Origin: JBHPCZ01 sp042573625
GTDB taxonomy: Bacteria > Desulfobacterota > Desulfobacteria > Desulfobacterales > UBA11574
DNA length: 13,081 nucleotides
NCBI GenBank assembly: GCA_042573625.1
Contig: JBHPCZ010000097.1
Coordinates: 1 to 13,081 of the forward strand
Direction: 5' to 3'
Shown: in pieces, positions 7,417 through 12,982 of the stretch
Numbering within the stretch: position 1 is the first letter of the stretch
Layout: the number at the start of each line of letters is the position of its first letter
The notes under the pieces: model-generated
Seen by the model: the letters and a program-made list of their open reading frames with translations, nothing else
Told to the model about the DNA's origin: nothing
Database searches by the model: none
Program-made: the position numbers and the translations under genes

Positions 7417-8901
7417 ATGCGAAAAAGAATGCGGATAGTTATTTTGTTGTTGTTGTCGTTATCGTATGTTTGCACAGTCCACGCTGACATGGGGCGGGTA
7501 ACGACATCTGATGCAGTCGTTAGCGAGGATTCCCAGAAGGCAATTGTCTTCCACAACCTTGAAGAAGAAATACTTATTCTTGGGACAGACCTTAAGGCGG
7601 ACAAGGCAACTACGGTTTTGAGATTCATTCCTTTTCCTTCGGAACCAACTGTTTCACTTGTTGAAGGAAATCCTTTTCATCGGGTTTCCAAATTGATGAA
7701 GGAACACGAAATGGTCTTTTTTCAATTCTCAAAGTCAGGAAGTTCATCTGCGGTTCCGGTTGAGGTCGTTTTCAGTGCTAAAATTGGAGCTCATGATGTA
7801 ACCGTAATATGTATTAATGAGATTGTCGAATTTAGAAATTGGGTGGCAGAATTTCTTGAAGGCAAGAGGCTGGCAGCCGGGGATGACTTTGAGCAGGTGG
7901 AACATGTAGCCTCTGGTTATGTTAAAGGAGGCATAAAGTATTTTGTTTTTGATCTCGTTGAGATAACACCTGAGGCGCAGTTTGTAGAACCTATTGCCTA
8001 CCGTTTCAAAAGCAAGGAGCTTTATTATCCCCTCAAGACATCCAACACATTCGGTGGCTCCGGAGGAATTGACCTGATCATTATCGCGCCAAGAATATTG
8101 TGCGATACTGGCCCCTTTTGTAAAGCCCTCTACATGGATAACCAAGACTGCATGGGTGCCCTTATTAAAAAACGTCCCTTTAGCCATGCTGTAATAGCAA
8201 GCACAACAGCTGAGCTTTTCCGAGCGGATGTAAAATCTATTTATGCACCTGCCAGGAACTTCTTCGATAAAAAAGAATCCATTCTTATGCAACTCATCAA
8301 ATATTACGGGAAGTACGATTTCGATGAGGATATTTTTATTGATATTTCCCCCGCTCCACGGGAAAATATTTATAAGTTTGATGCCAGCGATATTAATGAC
8401 CCATCTATTGAAGGGCTTTTTAGGGAATTGGAGAGAAGAAAATCTTTGCCACCTGCAGTTGATGATACGGACCTCGTGCTTAAAAGAGCCTGCCAGAACG
8501 CAATCCTGTCAGCTATTGAAATAGAGATAGAGCGATTTGAAATGAAGCGCGATGCTGCGCGTGAAGGCCCGGGTGATCCAGGAAATGTTCATATATTCGA
8601 AAATCATATCGATGAACTCCTTGACGCATATGAGAAGTATAAAAGGATGCGTCCTGCTGATTACCAGCTACCCGAGAAAAAGACCGTCAAGGTGGAGGTT
8701 ACGCATGCATACCAGCAGGGCTCGCTCCTTGATCTCAAGGGTATGTCACGTTCCGGCCCTTTCTACCATGTGGCGGGGATCAGCGGAGGCGATTACAAAT
8801 CACTGAAACTCAACAAGACATATCGCACAACGATATACCCAGTGTATCCAAGGAATTACCCGTTTCCTAACTATTATGTCTATATTGAAGATTTCAAATA
8901 A
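7417..8901 (+). CDS. secreted DUF2330-like protein with a long C-terminal extension
   Basis: 494 residues with a Sec signal peptide (MRKRMRI, hydrophobic core, cleavage likely after VHA, residue 23). The mature N-terminal half (about 24-230) has the layout I associate with DUF2330-type exported proteins: DMG start, KAIVFHNLEEEILILGTDL (41-59), a FIPFPSEPTV turn (70-79), the strand-helix AKIGAHDVTVICINE (121-135), and YFVFDLVEI (175-183) leading to PIAYRFKSKELYYPLK (192-207). The C-terminal half (about 231-494) is unfamiliar, charged, partly helical and ends in an aromatic, Pro-rich tail. Cysteines at 229, 235 and 245 lie close together. The likely location is the periplasm or cell surface. 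The family match is from memory of its sequence pattern and is moderate; no activity can be stated. Confidence 0.75.
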   Translation: MRKRMRIVILLLLSLSYVCTVHADMGRVTTSDAVVSEDSQKAIVFHNLEEEILILGTDLKADKATTVLRFIPFPSEPTVSLVEGNPFHRVSKLMKEHEMVFFQFSKSGSSSAVPVEVVFSAKIGAHDVTVICINEIVEFRNWVAEFLEGKRLAAGDDFEQVEHVASGYVKGGIKYFVFDLVEITPEAQFVEPIAYRFKSKELYYPLKTSNTFGGSGGIDLIIIAPRILCDTGPFCKALYMDNQDCMGALIKKRPFSHAVIASTTAELFRADVKSIYAPARNFFDKKESILMQLIKYYGKYDFDEDIFIDISPAPRENIYKFDASDINDPSIEGLFRELERRKSLPPAVDDTDLVLKRACQNAILSAIEIEIERFEMKRDAAREGPGDPGNVHIFENHIDELLDAYEKYKRMRPADYQLPEKKTVKVEVTHAYQQGSLLDLKGMSRSGPFYHVAGISGGDYKSLKLNKTYRTTIYPVYPRNYPFPNYYVYIEDFK

Positions 8902-8928
8902 TGAACGGGAGCAGATAGCTGCCCTGTC

Positions 8929-8935
8929 GAGGAGG
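8929..8935 (+). promoter_or_regulatory. strong ribosome binding site
   Basis: GAGGAGG is eight bases before the ATG at 8944 and fixes the start of the small membrane protein. Confidence 0.7.
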
Positions 8936-8943
8936 ATGAAAGA

Positions 8944-9153
8944 ATGATCGGTCTATCGGAATTTATTGTATTAATGGGGGTATTCCATTTTATTCTGTGG
9001 CTAATTGCTACGATACGTATCTTGACGAACAAATTTGTGGGCTATTACAAAACAATCTGGCTCCTGATCGTATTGGTTGTTCCCGTAATCGGGCCGATAG
9101 GATATTTTACCATTGGGAAAAAGCAGAGGGTTAGCGTCGGGGAAGGTCTATAG
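8944..9153 (+). CDS. small two-helix membrane protein, PLDc_N-like
   Basis: 69 residues with two hydrophobic helices (about 5-24 and 37-56). The second is of the form W-LLIVLVVPVIGPIGYFTIGKK. The pattern of a Trp, a VVPVIGP turn and a terminal Y-x-x-G-K-K is that of the phospholipase D nuclease N-terminal (PLDc_N) membrane domain, which is also found as a stand-alone small protein and does not itself contain catalytic residues. The basic tail suggests a cytosolic C terminus. It lies 42 bp after the DUF2330-like gene with a strong ribosome binding site, so it is probably co-transcribed. Family resemblance is good; role unknown, perhaps a membrane anchor or scaffold. Confidence 0.8.
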   Translation: MIGLSEFIVLMGVFHFILWLIATIRILTNKFVGYYKTIWLLIVLVVPVIGPIGYFTIGKKQRVSVGEGL

Positions 9154-9305
9154 TGGATGGTTTTATCGGTCTTCTCAACCGGAAAAGGCTGAATAATCGA
9201 CGGTGAAGAAGTTGCGAATTTTGCATGAACGTTTCAGCATGAGGGACAAATGAGTGTCCATATAAGTCTAAATTAGTATTGCTCGAAAAGACCAACGGAT
9301 TTACA

Positions 9306-9320
9306 TAAGGCGCGGCCTTA
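9306..9320. promoter_or_regulatory. small perfect palindrome upstream of the Cys-rich peptide gene
   Basis: TAAGGC-GCG-GCCTTA, 6-bp arms with a 3-base loop, ends 25 bp before the ATG at 9345. Its position suits an operator or 5' UTR hairpin. No T-tract follows, so it is not a typical intrinsic terminator. It may be chance. Confidence 0.3.
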
Positions 9321-9344
9321 AAATACATAAAGGGGGTATGAGTT

Positions 9345-9569
9345 ATGATAAAAAAATTATTTTTGGTTTTTCTGATGCTGGCCCTAGTTGTTGCCGTCTC
9401 TTCTCAGGCAATAGCAGACTGTGGCTCCGACTGCGCAAGCAGTTGTTCCGGGACTACCGGCAAGGCCTATGAGGAGTGCATACATGACTGTATAAATGAT
9501 TGCCTGGATAATGACCCGCCCCAAGTTCCTCCTGCACCTGCCCCAACACCGGCCAAACCGGGATCGTAA
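9345..9569 (+). CDS. small secreted twin-CX3CX3C protein with Pro-rich tail
   Basis: 74 residues with a Sec signal peptide (MIKK, hydrophobic core, cleavage after AIA, residue 24). The mature 50 residues contain six cysteines in two matched triplets, C26-C30-C34 and C45-C49-C53. Each triplet is CX3CX3C, and the two are separated by ten residues with a Gly-Thr-Thr-Gly turn. This predicts a disulfide-stapled helical hairpin. The C terminus is an Ala/Pro repeat (PPQVPPAPAPTPAKP, 58-72). The ATG is preceded by AAAGGGGG (9330-9336) at good spacing. I do not recognise the family. Twin CX3C hairpins are known in mitochondrial intermembrane-space proteins and some defence peptides, but that is only analogy. 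The protein is expected in the periplasm or released. Confidence 0.75.
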   Translation: MIKKLFLVFLMLALVVAVSSQAIADCGSDCASSCSGTTGKAYEECIHDCINDCLDNDPPQVPPAPAPTPAKPGS

Positions 9570-9697
9570 TAGCATTCGGTCGCCACAGAAAGGTGTTTGA
9601 ATAGCATCAACTGGATACTATATAAAATAATTGTCTTTACTTGGAGTCAGCTTGTTTTCAAGTATATCGTACGTTTTCTATCTCACCAACCTCGACT

Positions 9698-9732
9698 AAG
9701 GAGGCGTATTGGCCAAGAAAACAGTCCCATGA
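9698..9732 (+). other. possible leader mini-ORF with strong Shine-Dalgarno
   Basis: A very strong AAGGAGG (9698-9704) stands four bases before a TTG (9709) that opens a seven-codon frame (TTG-GCC-AAG-AAA-ACA-GTC-CCA) ending TGA at 9730-9732. That stop overlaps the ATG at 9729 of the next frame as ATGA. This is the layout of translational coupling. It is the best explanation I can see for a strong ribosome binding site that otherwise sits 24 bases from the nearest in-frame ATG. Confidence 0.3.
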
Positions 9733-9896
9733 GAAGCAATATCTGTGACCGCTCAAAATGCATGTTTTGGAAAGATGTCGATGATCCTGACACTGACGGT
9801 TGTCTGATCGTGAGTTTTTTTTGTAATTTTAATGCGCTTAATTTTGAAAACTTCGACTCTTTGGTTAAGCTTGCCGGGAAAAACTTAACCCGGTAA
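9729..9896 (+). CDS. short Cys-containing hypothetical protein
   Basis: I do not recognise this protein. From the ATG at 9729 it is 55 residues with four cysteines at 6, 11, 25 and 32 (CX4C-X13-CX6C), acidic DDPDTDGC between them, and a basic C-terminal end. The cysteine spacing would allow a small metal site or two disulfides. The same frame stays open upstream to a TTG at 9597 (99 residues), but that part is basic and hydrophobic with poor coding character and only a weak AAAGG before it. Close to its 3' end a GCCGGG/CCCGGT stem (about 9873-9893) overlaps the stop. It is on the same strand as its neighbours. Whether it is a real gene is uncertain. Confidence 0.4.
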   Translation: MRSNICDRSKCMFWKDVDDPDTDGCLIVSFFCNFNALNFENFDSLVKLAGKNLTR

Positions 9897-9953
9897 AGTG
9901 AAAAACAGGTATATTCTAAAAACATAATCGGTTTTGAACACCAATTCCCGACC

Positions 9954-9960
9954 AGGAAAG
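9954..9960 (+). promoter_or_regulatory. ribosome binding site
   Basis: AGGAAAG is five bases before the ATG at 9966 and supports that start. Confidence 0.55.
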
Positions 9961-9965
9961 AAAGC

Positions 9966-10556
9966 ATGCTCATCTATATCATTTTTGGCGTCTTTTTGCT
10001 CTTTGTTTTTGCATACTATTTTGCCTTTGAATACTGCCGCTACAAGACCGCAAAAATGCTCGCGGATGAGCTGGGCGGGAGAGCAGTGTTCAGGATAGGC
10101 AGGTCTTACATGAAACGCGATCAGGATGGAATGGAGGAAAGGGCCTGGGTCGTACCGGATGATAAGATGGCGTGGGGCAGCATTCTATCAGCATCGACAC
10201 CTCCCTTGGGTATGCTGTTTTTGCAAAGGGCCGCGGCCCCCGTTTTTCGCTTCTATATCGAGCCTAAGACTGGCACACTCTTGCGGTCCATATCTTTTGG
10301 CAGTTTGAAAGACGCCGATTTCAACGTATCCCATTTAGACGAAAACCTGAGGCTGCGGACCAATAACCATGCTGAGGCCGCCGCCTACTTTTCTGCGCTT
10401 AAAAATCAGCAAGCCCTGGTTGCCCTCTTCCTTGCGGGGTTCACACAGTTAAAAGGCGATCACGGCGCAATCGTCGCAACAATGAAAGGCATTTCTGCCG
10501 AAGATTGCAGCCCGGAAAAAGTAAATCGCCATCTTAAACACCTGCGTAGCTTTTAA
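9966..10556 (+). CDS. single-pass membrane protein of unknown function
   Basis: 196 residues. A hydrophobic, aromatic-rich helix at 2-22 is followed by a basic stretch (CRYKTAKML), so the rest is probably cytosolic, with the helix acting as a signal anchor. The soluble part has a beta-rich segment (about 40-110, with Gly-rich turns around WGSILSASTPPLG) and a helical C-terminal half. The latter includes NNHAEAAAYFSALKNQQALVALFLAGF (about 132-158) and ends on a basic helix. I do not recognise a family and see no catalytic motif. It has a good ribosome binding site and is on the same strand as the other accessory genes, 69 bp after the short Cys ORF. Confidence 0.75.
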   Translation: MLIYIIFGVFLLFVFAYYFAFEYCRYKTAKMLADELGGRAVFRIGRSYMKRDQDGMEERAWVVPDDKMAWGSILSASTPPLGMLFLQRAAAPVFRFYIEPKTGTLLRSISFGSLKDADFNVSHLDENLRLRTNNHAEAAAYFSALKNQQALVALFLAGFTQLKGDHGAIVATMKGISAEDCSPEKVNRHLKHLRSF

Positions 10557-10559
10557 GGG

Positions 10560-10579
10560 CCCTGCCGTCCGGCACAGGG
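10560..10579. terminator. imperfect GC hairpin after the membrane protein gene
   Basis: CCCTG..CCG pairs with CGG..CAGGG with a two-base bulge, directly after the stop at 10554-10556. No T-run follows, so it is at best a weak or Rho-assisted terminator or an RNA-stabilising 3' hairpin. Confidence 0.3.
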
Positions 10580-10609
10580 AACGGGTGCTCAAACCGGTGA
10601 TATCTACTA

Positions 10610-10942
10610 TTGGCGGGAAAATGGAAGGGGTCTGCTTACTGTTGTGGCGGTGAAAGGCTAACGCTACAATTTCGTATCATAGGTGGCATGCTGCCTGTCC
10701 GCATACCTGTGACCTGGGATGACGATATGGCACAACGAACTGACTACAAGAGCTATCCAGTCAAAATAGAAAGACAAACCATCTATTTCAGATTTAGAGC
10801 TAAGATTTGGCTGGCGAGATTGAACCATGGAAGCTATTGTAATATGCGATATGAACTTAAACTGACCAACCCCACTAAATTGCAAGGTAGGCAATTTAAT
10901 GATGGTAAATCTACCGAGGCCTATTTTGAAAAATTGCACTAA
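10610..10942 (+). CDS. lipocalin-like hypothetical protein, possibly 5'-truncated
   Basis: 110 residues from a TTG codon at 10610 preceded by GGTGA (10596-10600). The chain begins almost at once with GKWKGSAYC, the type of Gly-x-Trp opening strand seen in lipocalin/calycin beta barrels. It goes on in alternating strands (LTLQFRI, YPVKIERQTIYFRF, YELKLTNPTKLQGR) and ends STEAYFEKL. The strand pattern is that of a small beta barrel; ligand and family are unknown. There is no signal peptide, although proteins with this opening are often exported. An in-frame stop at 10598 leaves no room for one, so the gene may have lost its 5' end. It ends one codon before the next frame (TAA at 10940, ATG at 10943), which is in the same reading frame. 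Confidence 0.5.
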   Translation: MAGKWKGSAYCCGGERLTLQFRIIGGMLPVRIPVTWDDDMAQRTDYKSYPVKIERQTIYFRFRAKIWLARLNHGSYCNMRYELKLTNPTKLQGRQFNDGKSTEAYFEKLH

Positions 10943-11080
10943 ATGATGGAAAAGCACGATAAAATCCATGTCTGCATCGGTATAGAAACGCTGGACGACG
11001 TGGTGTTTGAAACTGACGATTCTGCAGTCGACGATCTGCAGACCAAACACCACACCAATGCGCATGCCAGCTTTGTTATT
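10943..11080 (+). pseudogene. fragment resembling a Cap4/DUF4297-type nuclease domain
   Basis: The frame from ATG 10943 reads KIHVCIGIETLDDVVFETDD, then four residues, then DLQTKHHTNAHASF. The sequence E-x-L-D-D-V-x-F-E followed at short distance by L-Q-T-K-H-H is the active-site pattern (Asp/Glu ... Q-x-K) of PD-(D/E)XK-like nuclease domains. I recognise this wording from Cap4/DUF4297-like proteins and related ABC-three-component defence proteins. In those proteins the motif lies in a chain of several hundred residues. Here the matching part is about 45 residues, and the reading after roughly 11080 turns into low-quality sequence overlapping the next gene. It therefore looks like a decayed remnant of a defence gene. 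Recognition is from motif memory only. Confidence 0.5.
11000..11053. repeat. nested inverted repeat (10-bp plus 7-bp arms)
   Basis: GTGGTGTTTG (11000-11009) is exactly complementary to CAAACACCAC (11044-11053). Inside it TCTGCAG (11021-11027) pairs with CTGCAGA (11036-11042) around an 8-base loop. It falls within the nuclease-like fragment, where VVFE and TKHH codons supply the outer arms. It may therefore be a by-product of coding rather than a selected structure. Confidence 0.45.
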
Positions 11081-11103
11081 GGGAGTAGGTCCGCAAACTT
11101 TAT

Positions 11104-11109
11104 AGGAGG
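11104..11109 (+). promoter_or_regulatory. strong ribosome binding site of the 52-residue ORF
   Basis: AGGAGG is five bases before the ATG at 11115. It is one of the best Shine-Dalgarno matches in the block, and it is what makes this short ORF credible. Confidence 0.65.
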
Positions 11110-11114
11110 CATTT

Positions 11115-11273
11115 ATGAACATTATAGACAGCGAATCAGTAATTCTATTGGCGGCGTCCAATCTCGTGACAATGAGAGCGCCCGGACAAGGGCTGAAACA
11201 AAAAGCACTGGTGGAAGCCACGGTGAAAATATACAAAATGCTCAAAGAAGAATTAGCAAAAGCGGATGATTGA
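11115..11273 (+). CDS. 52-residue hypothetical protein
   Basis: Short frame that starts MNIIDSESVILLAASNLV and ends KMLKEELAKADD. The N-terminal half is mildly hydrophobic and the C-terminal half is an amphipathic, lysine/glutamate-rich helix. There are no cysteines, no signal peptide and no known motif. It is in a different frame from the nuclease-like fragment upstream, and its consensus AGGAGG and codon balance favour a real gene. It is the last + strand gene before the convergent minus-strand genes. I do not recognise a family. A short acidic-basic helical protein next to defence-gene debris could be an antitoxin-like or regulatory peptide, but nothing in the sequence proves it. Confidence 0.5.
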   Translation: MNIIDSESVILLAASNLVTMRAPGQGLKQKALVEATVKIYKMLKEELAKADD

Positions 11274-11424
11274 TTGCTTAAAAAGATAAGTGCTCATGGT
11301 AAAATGGTGATAAAGATTGGTATCAAAAACGAGAGGATAGATAATCAAGCTATTGCAAAATTTGACTACAATACTAAATGTGATACCTGCAATTAAAAAA
11401 AGTTGTCAGCGGCCTAATTATTTT

Positions 11425-11447
11425 GTGATACCAAAATATCATATCAC
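11425..11447. promoter_or_regulatory. 23-bp palindrome, right copy in opposite orientation
   Basis: GTGATACC-AAAATATC-ATATCAC. Its reverse complement differs from the copy at 6659-6681 at only four positions over about 28 bases, counting the AT-rich flank, and the GTATCACA half-site is identical. The two copies bracket the accessory block. Confidence 0.55.
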
Positions 11448-11454
11448 CAAACGA

Positions 11455-11471
11455 CAGTAATGGCGTTACTG
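11455..11471. terminator. candidate hairpin between convergent genes
   Basis: CAGTAA-TGGCG-TTACTG, a perfect 6-bp stem with a 5-base loop, lies between the last + gene and the end of the minus-strand genes. Flanking T-runs are weak on both strands. A role as a bidirectional terminator is suggested mainly by position. Confidence 0.35.
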
Positions 11472-11489
11472 CTATTTAGCTCGTAAATA

Positions 11490-11642
11490 TCAGAGCCTCA
11501 AAATAGTTGTGATGCTGTTATCGATCAAGGGCAATCCCATTTCACAGGGCTTGCCTTTGTCTTTTGTATTCTTGGGTGTGCACACGAAAACGCTACGGCC
11601 AACCTTTTCACAACCGCAGTTCTCCTGCAGCATGAATTTCAT
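11490..11642 (-). CDS. possible 50-residue Cys-rich protein
   Basis: On the minus strand an ATG at 11642 opens a 50-residue frame starting MKFMLQENCGCEKVGRSVF and ending at the TGA at 11490-11492. It has four cysteines at 9, 11, 21 and 33 (CxC-X9-C-X11-C) and a lysine-rich middle, with KPCEMGLPLID after it. Composition looks more like protein than noise. The ribosome binding site is weak (GGCGGGAA just before the start), and a second in-frame ATG lies at 11633. It follows the lipoprotein gene on the same strand after a 53-bp gap. It could be a small metal-binding protein, the 3' remnant of a larger gene, or not a gene. Confidence 0.35.
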   Translation of the reverse strand: MKFMLQENCGCEKVGRSVFVCTPKNTKDKGKPCEMGLPLIDNSITTILRL

Positions 11643-11695
11643 TTCCCGCCGTGAGCGTCAGCATCACGGTGAACAATGAATATGGTTCTCGGCGG

Positions 11696-12334
11696 TTATT
11701 TTATTCTTCTGAGTTCAATCGGTTTCGGAAACAACTTGTCCGGATCATTGGATTGGATATACTTCAGGATATTGTCCGATCTGTCCGATAATGTGACGCA
11801 TTTTATTGTTGTCTTTTTGCCTTGCTTGGAAGAATCCCCTTCATCACCTTTTTTTATGTCCTTTTTCTCGTAGGTTATTTCGCCCTCTAATGTCCCGGAT
11901 TTAATGGCTTCAATAATCGGTTTCTCTTCCAAAAAAGAAAGCGTCAGCGTATTTTTATCCAGCAGTTCGTATTTCATAAAGACGTAACCGCTGAGGTCTT
12001 CTTTGAATTCTTCAAATAGCTCCTCTACATGAATATTGAGATAGCCTTTGCCGTTGATAATGGTCGGAAACACGGTCAATGTCGAAAAATCGATTTTCCC
12101 GCTGCGCATATGTTCAATGATGACCATCTGGGTTTTCTTTTCATCATCCTTCCCAAAATGAATAAATTCCAGATCACCATCCGTTGATACAGACTGCCAC
12201 GCGCCGCCAATCCGTTTATCGTATTTTGCGTTATGAGGATCTGAAAGCGGATTGACAGAGGTCAGCGGACAAAAACATCCGTTTAAAAAAACCAAGGGGA
12301 AAATCAGTGTGATTAAAAGAATAATTCGTTTCAT
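11696..12334 (-). CDS. lipoprotein of unknown function
   Basis: From the ATG at 12334 it is 212 residues. That start is chosen over the upstream in-frame ATG at 12364 because AAGGAAGGGGG precedes it and the signal peptide then begins properly: MKRI, hydrophobic core, lipobox LNGC with the lipidated cysteine at 20. A conserved-looking CPLTSVNPLSDP segment follows, then an opening strand GGAWQSV and alternating strands (DLEFIHFGK, TQMVIIEH, YVFMKYELL, TLTLSFLEE), ending KLFPKPIELRRIK. The layout is of a lipocalin-like beta barrel anchored to the envelope. I know similar lipoproteins (CPL-SVNPLSDP plus a GTW-type strand) from several proteobacterial genomes but not a function. It lies 51 bp downstream of the LUD gene, probably in one transcript. 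Confidence 0.82.
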   Translation of the reverse strand: MKRIILLITLIFPLVFLNGCFCPLTSVNPLSDPHNAKYDKRIGGAWQSVSTDGDLEFIHFGKDDEKKTQMVIIEHMRSGKIDFSTLTVFPTIINGKGYLNIHVEELFEEFKEDLSGYVFMKYELLDKNTLTLSFLEEKPIIEAIKSGTLEGEITYEKKDIKKGDEGDSSKQGKKTTIKCVTLSDRSDNILKYIQSNDPDKLFPKPIELRRIK

Positions 12335-12385
12335 GTGGCCCCCTTCCTTTGGGTTCATATGCATCTATCCAAGAGCATAAATTTT

Positions 12386-12982
12386 TTATAATCCAAGCTC
12401 CCTGTTGATCAACACAATTTTTATTCTGCCTTTGGGATACGACTTTTCAGTCATCGTCCAGGTATTGCAAATACGGTCAGGGCTTTTGCAGTCCATGCAA
12501 ACAGCGGTCTTGACACAGGGTGTTTTAATACGATGCCGAATGGCGTTAATGGGTGCCGCGATATTTTTTACGCGCTTCATCGCCGCATCAAGATCGGAAA
12601 CAATCTTGTTTCGCCCCACAACAACAACCACATATCGCGGACCGAATGTAATTGCACCCACGCGGTTTCCGACCATATCAAGATTTACCAGCATCCCACT
12701 CTGAGTTACCGCGTTGGTTCCGGTAAAAAAGAGATCGACCAGAAGGGCCTGTCTGCGGCGCTCTATGATTTCCTCCCGGGGCACCGTATCATCAAAGGTT
12801 TCGATTACATCAAGGTCGAGGTTCTGCTTCATCACATCCAGAATGCCGGTGGCATACAAACTCAAAGAATCCCCCCAGGACACGCTCTTCGCTTCAGTCT
12901 TGGGAAAGATCTTCTGAAGAATAATATCTCTGGCATCATCAGGAGTGTCTGCGAGGAAAACTTCGAAATTGTTGATCTCCAA
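12386..12982 (-). CDS. LUD-domain (DUF162, LutC-related) protein; N terminus uncertain
   Basis: Member of the LUD/DUF162 family to which LutC and the LutB N-terminal region belong. Typical sequences visible: PKTEAKSVSWGDS (27-39), RRQALLVDLFFTGTNAV (76-92), GMLVNLDMVGNRV (96-108), FGPRYVVVVVGRNKIV (113-128) and TPCVKTAVCMDCKSPDRICNTW (154-175). The last has four cysteines at 156, 162, 165 and 172 that could bind a metal or Fe-S cluster. The chain ends KGRIKIVLINRELGL. Stand-alone proteins of this subgroup are common in anaerobes; their reaction is not established. The listed start is a TTG without a convincing ribosome binding site. Family-like residues (YWNLRLDSCKTAL) continue upstream in frame to about 13036, where a stop is met, and no ATG/GTG is found. 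The true start is therefore non-standard or has been lost. Confidence 0.88.
   Translation of the reverse strand: MEINNFEVFLADTPDDARDIILQKIFPKTEAKSVSWGDSLSLYATGILDVMKQNLDLDVIETFDDTVPREEIIERRRQALLVDLFFTGTNAVTQSGMLVNLDMVGNRVGAITFGPRYVVVVVGRNKIVSDLDAAMKRVKNIAAPINAIRHRIKTPCVKTAVCMDCKSPDRICNTWTMTEKSYPKGRIKIVLINRELGL

Larger units (their letters stand above)
11274..11489. other. AT-rich region between convergent genes
   Basis: No gene is visible. It contains the right copy of the GTGATAC palindrome (11425-11447) and a nearby half-site TGTGATACC (about 11380-11388). It also has a short hairpin at 11455-11471. It separates the + strand block from the minus-strand genes. Confidence 0.5.

Noticed and set aside
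7744..8292. 182-residue minus-strand frame inside the DUF2330-like gene
   Set aside because: Shadow of the + strand gene, which has signal peptide, ribosome site and family pattern.
10664..11245. 193-residue minus-strand frame
   Set aside because: Overlaps three better-supported + strand readings; no signal or motif and no ribosome site.
11081..11269. C-terminal part of the frame starting at 10943
   Set aside because: Loses the nuclease pattern and overlaps the 52-residue ORF with a consensus ribosome binding site in another frame.
6857..11489. Integron-style cassette array with attC sites
   Set aside because: Although the genes are small, unidirectional and unrelated, I found no convincing paired attC core sites between them and no integrase.
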